From Channa striata (taxonomy: Eukaryota > Chordata > Actinopteri > Anabantiformes > Channidae), in the NCBI GenBank assembly GCA_033026295.1, contig CM065186.1:2423001-2487000 (forward strand): a stretch of DNA of 64,000 bases. The letters are read 5' to 3'. Below the pieces are notes generated by a model that was given only the letters and a program-made list of their open reading frames with translations, did not search any database and was not told where the DNA came from. Made by a program: the position numbers and the translations under genes. Of the stretch, positions 63,233 through 64,000 are shown one piece after another (the first letter of the stretch is position 1; each line of letters begins with the position of its first letter).

Positions 63233-63382
63233 TTAAAAATCTTCGTCGGAGTCGGAGTCCAGGTTGTACGTCACAGGTTTGCGGGAACGTGAAGGCTTGT
63301 CCCGTGGCGCCGCAGCAACGGGAGCGGCTGCTTCTTGGTCTGAAACCTGGAAGCTGTCGTCCTCATCCCACTTCTTAGTTTT
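63233..63382 (-). CDS. top2a: top2a last coding exon
   Basis: Acceptor TTCTTGTAG precedes it. Read in phase 0 it gives 49 residues starting KTKKWDEDDSFQV and ends with DSDSDEDF and TAA at 63233-63235. WDEDDSF sits where human TOP2A has ESDDFHMDF. The terminal acidic tail is the family's hallmark. Confidence 0.9.
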   Translation of the reverse strand, partial: KTKKWDEDDSFQVSDQEAAAPVAAAPRDKPSRSRKPVTYNLDSDSDEDF

Positions 63383-63954
63383 CTACAAGAACAGCAAAGA
63401 GTCAAGTGTTACCAAGAGCTGACAAACGGATAAAAACACTACCAGGTCCTGAAGACCTTTGTGATCCGAGTCGTGTGGTCAAACAGACCTTGCTGCCAAC
63501 AGTGGTTTTGGCCTTCAGGCGTGACATGAGGTCGCCCGAGCTGCCGTCGGAGTCGTCGCTGACGGCCTGCTTTCGTTTGGAGACGGGCTTTGCCTTCGTC
63601 ACTGGGGGTTTAGCTTCACCTTCTGAGTCGCTGGAGTCACAGGAACGCACCTTTTTGGATGAAGGCTTGGGCTTTGACAGAGCATCCAGAATAGACGGTT
63701 GCTTCACATCTGGGAGGAATAAACGGGGTTAATTAGGCTAATGTGCAAAAAAACAAATAAATTATGATTTCAAACTATGTAAATGTGCTCAAGCCTGTGA
63801 CACAAACCACACTGAGCTCTTCCCTTAGGTGTAAATACCTGCAACCTTCTTCTTAGATGCAACTGGTTTTTCGACGCAGGTTTCTTGGTAGCAGCCTCCT
63901 TGGTTTTACGTTGAACTGGGGGCTTCGATGGTGGCGTCGGATCGTCCGACTGAG
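63233..63954 (-). CDS. top2a: DNA topoisomerase II alpha, C-terminal end (last three coding exons; gene continues off the right edge)
   Basis: Topoisomerase II alpha passes one DNA duplex through a break in another and is needed for chromosome segregation. Only the end of its C-terminal domain is present: Lys- and Ser-rich, acidic patches of SD/ED type, as in the family's nuclear-localisation and chromatin-tether region. The final exon ends RKPVTYNLDSDSDEDF, which aligns with human TOP2A (KKPIKYLEESDEDDLF) and not with TOP2B, whose end is longer (ESDEEEDDVDFAMFN type). Exons are 63839-63954, 63489-63709 and 63233-63382; introns are 106 and 129 bp with GT..AG borders. The gyrase-type ATPase, TOPRIM and breakage-reunion domains lie outside. 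The first of these exons has a probable one-base frame break (see its entry). Linkage with gjd3 supports the alpha assignment. Confidence 0.88.
63489..63709 (-). CDS. top2a: top2a penultimate coding exon
   Basis: 221 bp, acceptor TCCTCCCAG, donor AGCAAG/GTCTGT. It begins with two bases that complete a codon from the previous exon (phase 1). The peptide has DVKQPSILDALSKPK, CDSSDSEGE and KRKQAVSDDSDGSSGD, matching the Lys-rich, Ser/Asp-patched end of TOP2A (human RKRKPSTSDDSDSNFE). The other two phases hit stops, so the reading is unambiguous. It joins the last exon in phase 0. Confidence 0.88.
63839..63954 (-). CDS. top2a: top2a antepenultimate coding exon, with apparent frameshift
   Basis: Acceptor TTGTCAG, donor TTGCAG/GTATTT, 116 bp. 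The frame open from the acceptor gives QSDDPTPPSKPPVQRKTK and EAATKKPASK, typical of the TOP2A tail, but it would leave the exon in phase 0 and the next exon then reads ATG TGA, a stop. The frame required by the next exon (PVASKKKVADVK) is also TOP2-like but has a TAA further up in this exon. Both are satisfied if the T5 run at 63867-63871 (A5 on the coding strand) has lost one base. I do not resolve whether this is a read error or a real variant. Confidence 0.75.
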
Positions 63955-64000
63955 CTGACAAGTTAAAAAAGAAGAAAGAAAAATACTGTAAGCGCCAAAC

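Overview
The window is nuclear genomic DNA of a vertebrate, almost certainly a percomorph-type teleost fish. The evidence is intron-split genes with GT..AG borders and short introns (about 106 and 129 bp), very frequent (CA)n microsatellites, CpG-rich promoter-like patches in CpG-poor surroundings, and remnants of repeats common in fish. No bacterial-type operon, CRISPR array, rRNA or tRNA gene was recognised.

Only the right-hand 5 kb holds genes I can name. At 59773-60633 on the minus strand is a complete, intronless 286-residue connexin of the delta group, best matched to gjd3 (Cx31.9-like). At 63233-63954 on the same strand are the last three coding exons of DNA topoisomerase II alpha (top2a), ending at its stop codon; the rest of top2a lies beyond the right edge. 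In human 17q21.2 the order is RARA-GJD3-TOP2A, with GJD3 and TOP2A on one strand, so this end of the window keeps an ancestral vertebrate gene block. One top2a exon carries an apparent one-base deletion in an A-run that breaks the reading frame.

The left 59 kb contains no recognised coding exon. Retinoic acid receptor alpha, expected next to gjd3, was not found on either strand. The stretch holds: (1) long unique-looking AT-rich DNA with several segments that look like conserved non-coding elements (17.6-18.5 kb and 37.0-37.15 kb are the best); (2) a CpG island at about 28.7-29.95 kb that looks like a TATA-less promoter with a possible untranslated first exon on the minus strand or a short coding first exon on the plus strand; (3) a second CpG-rich patch at 34.8-35.0 kb with a YY1-type motif, which may be a bidirectional promoter with a 125-codon ORF on the minus strand and a 9-codon first exon on the plus strand; (4) a weaker GC-rich patch at 10.4-10.8 kb; (5) degraded transposable elements at 32.0-32.7, 35.9-36.7, 53.9 and 60.9 kb; (6) many microsatellites, the largest a nearly pure (CA)n tract of about 237 bp at 55.2-55.4 kb.

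Most of the open frames longer than 60 codons in this part are chance frames or (CA)n translations. A reasonable reading is a large regulatory or intronic domain of a developmental gene whose coding exons lie off the left edge, followed by the compact gjd3-top2a pair. I found no convincing new biological system. The observations most worth checking are the top2a frame break, the missing RARA neighbour, the two promoter-like islands, two DR1 nuclear-receptor sites about 1.6 kb apart, and the homeodomain-site palindrome.
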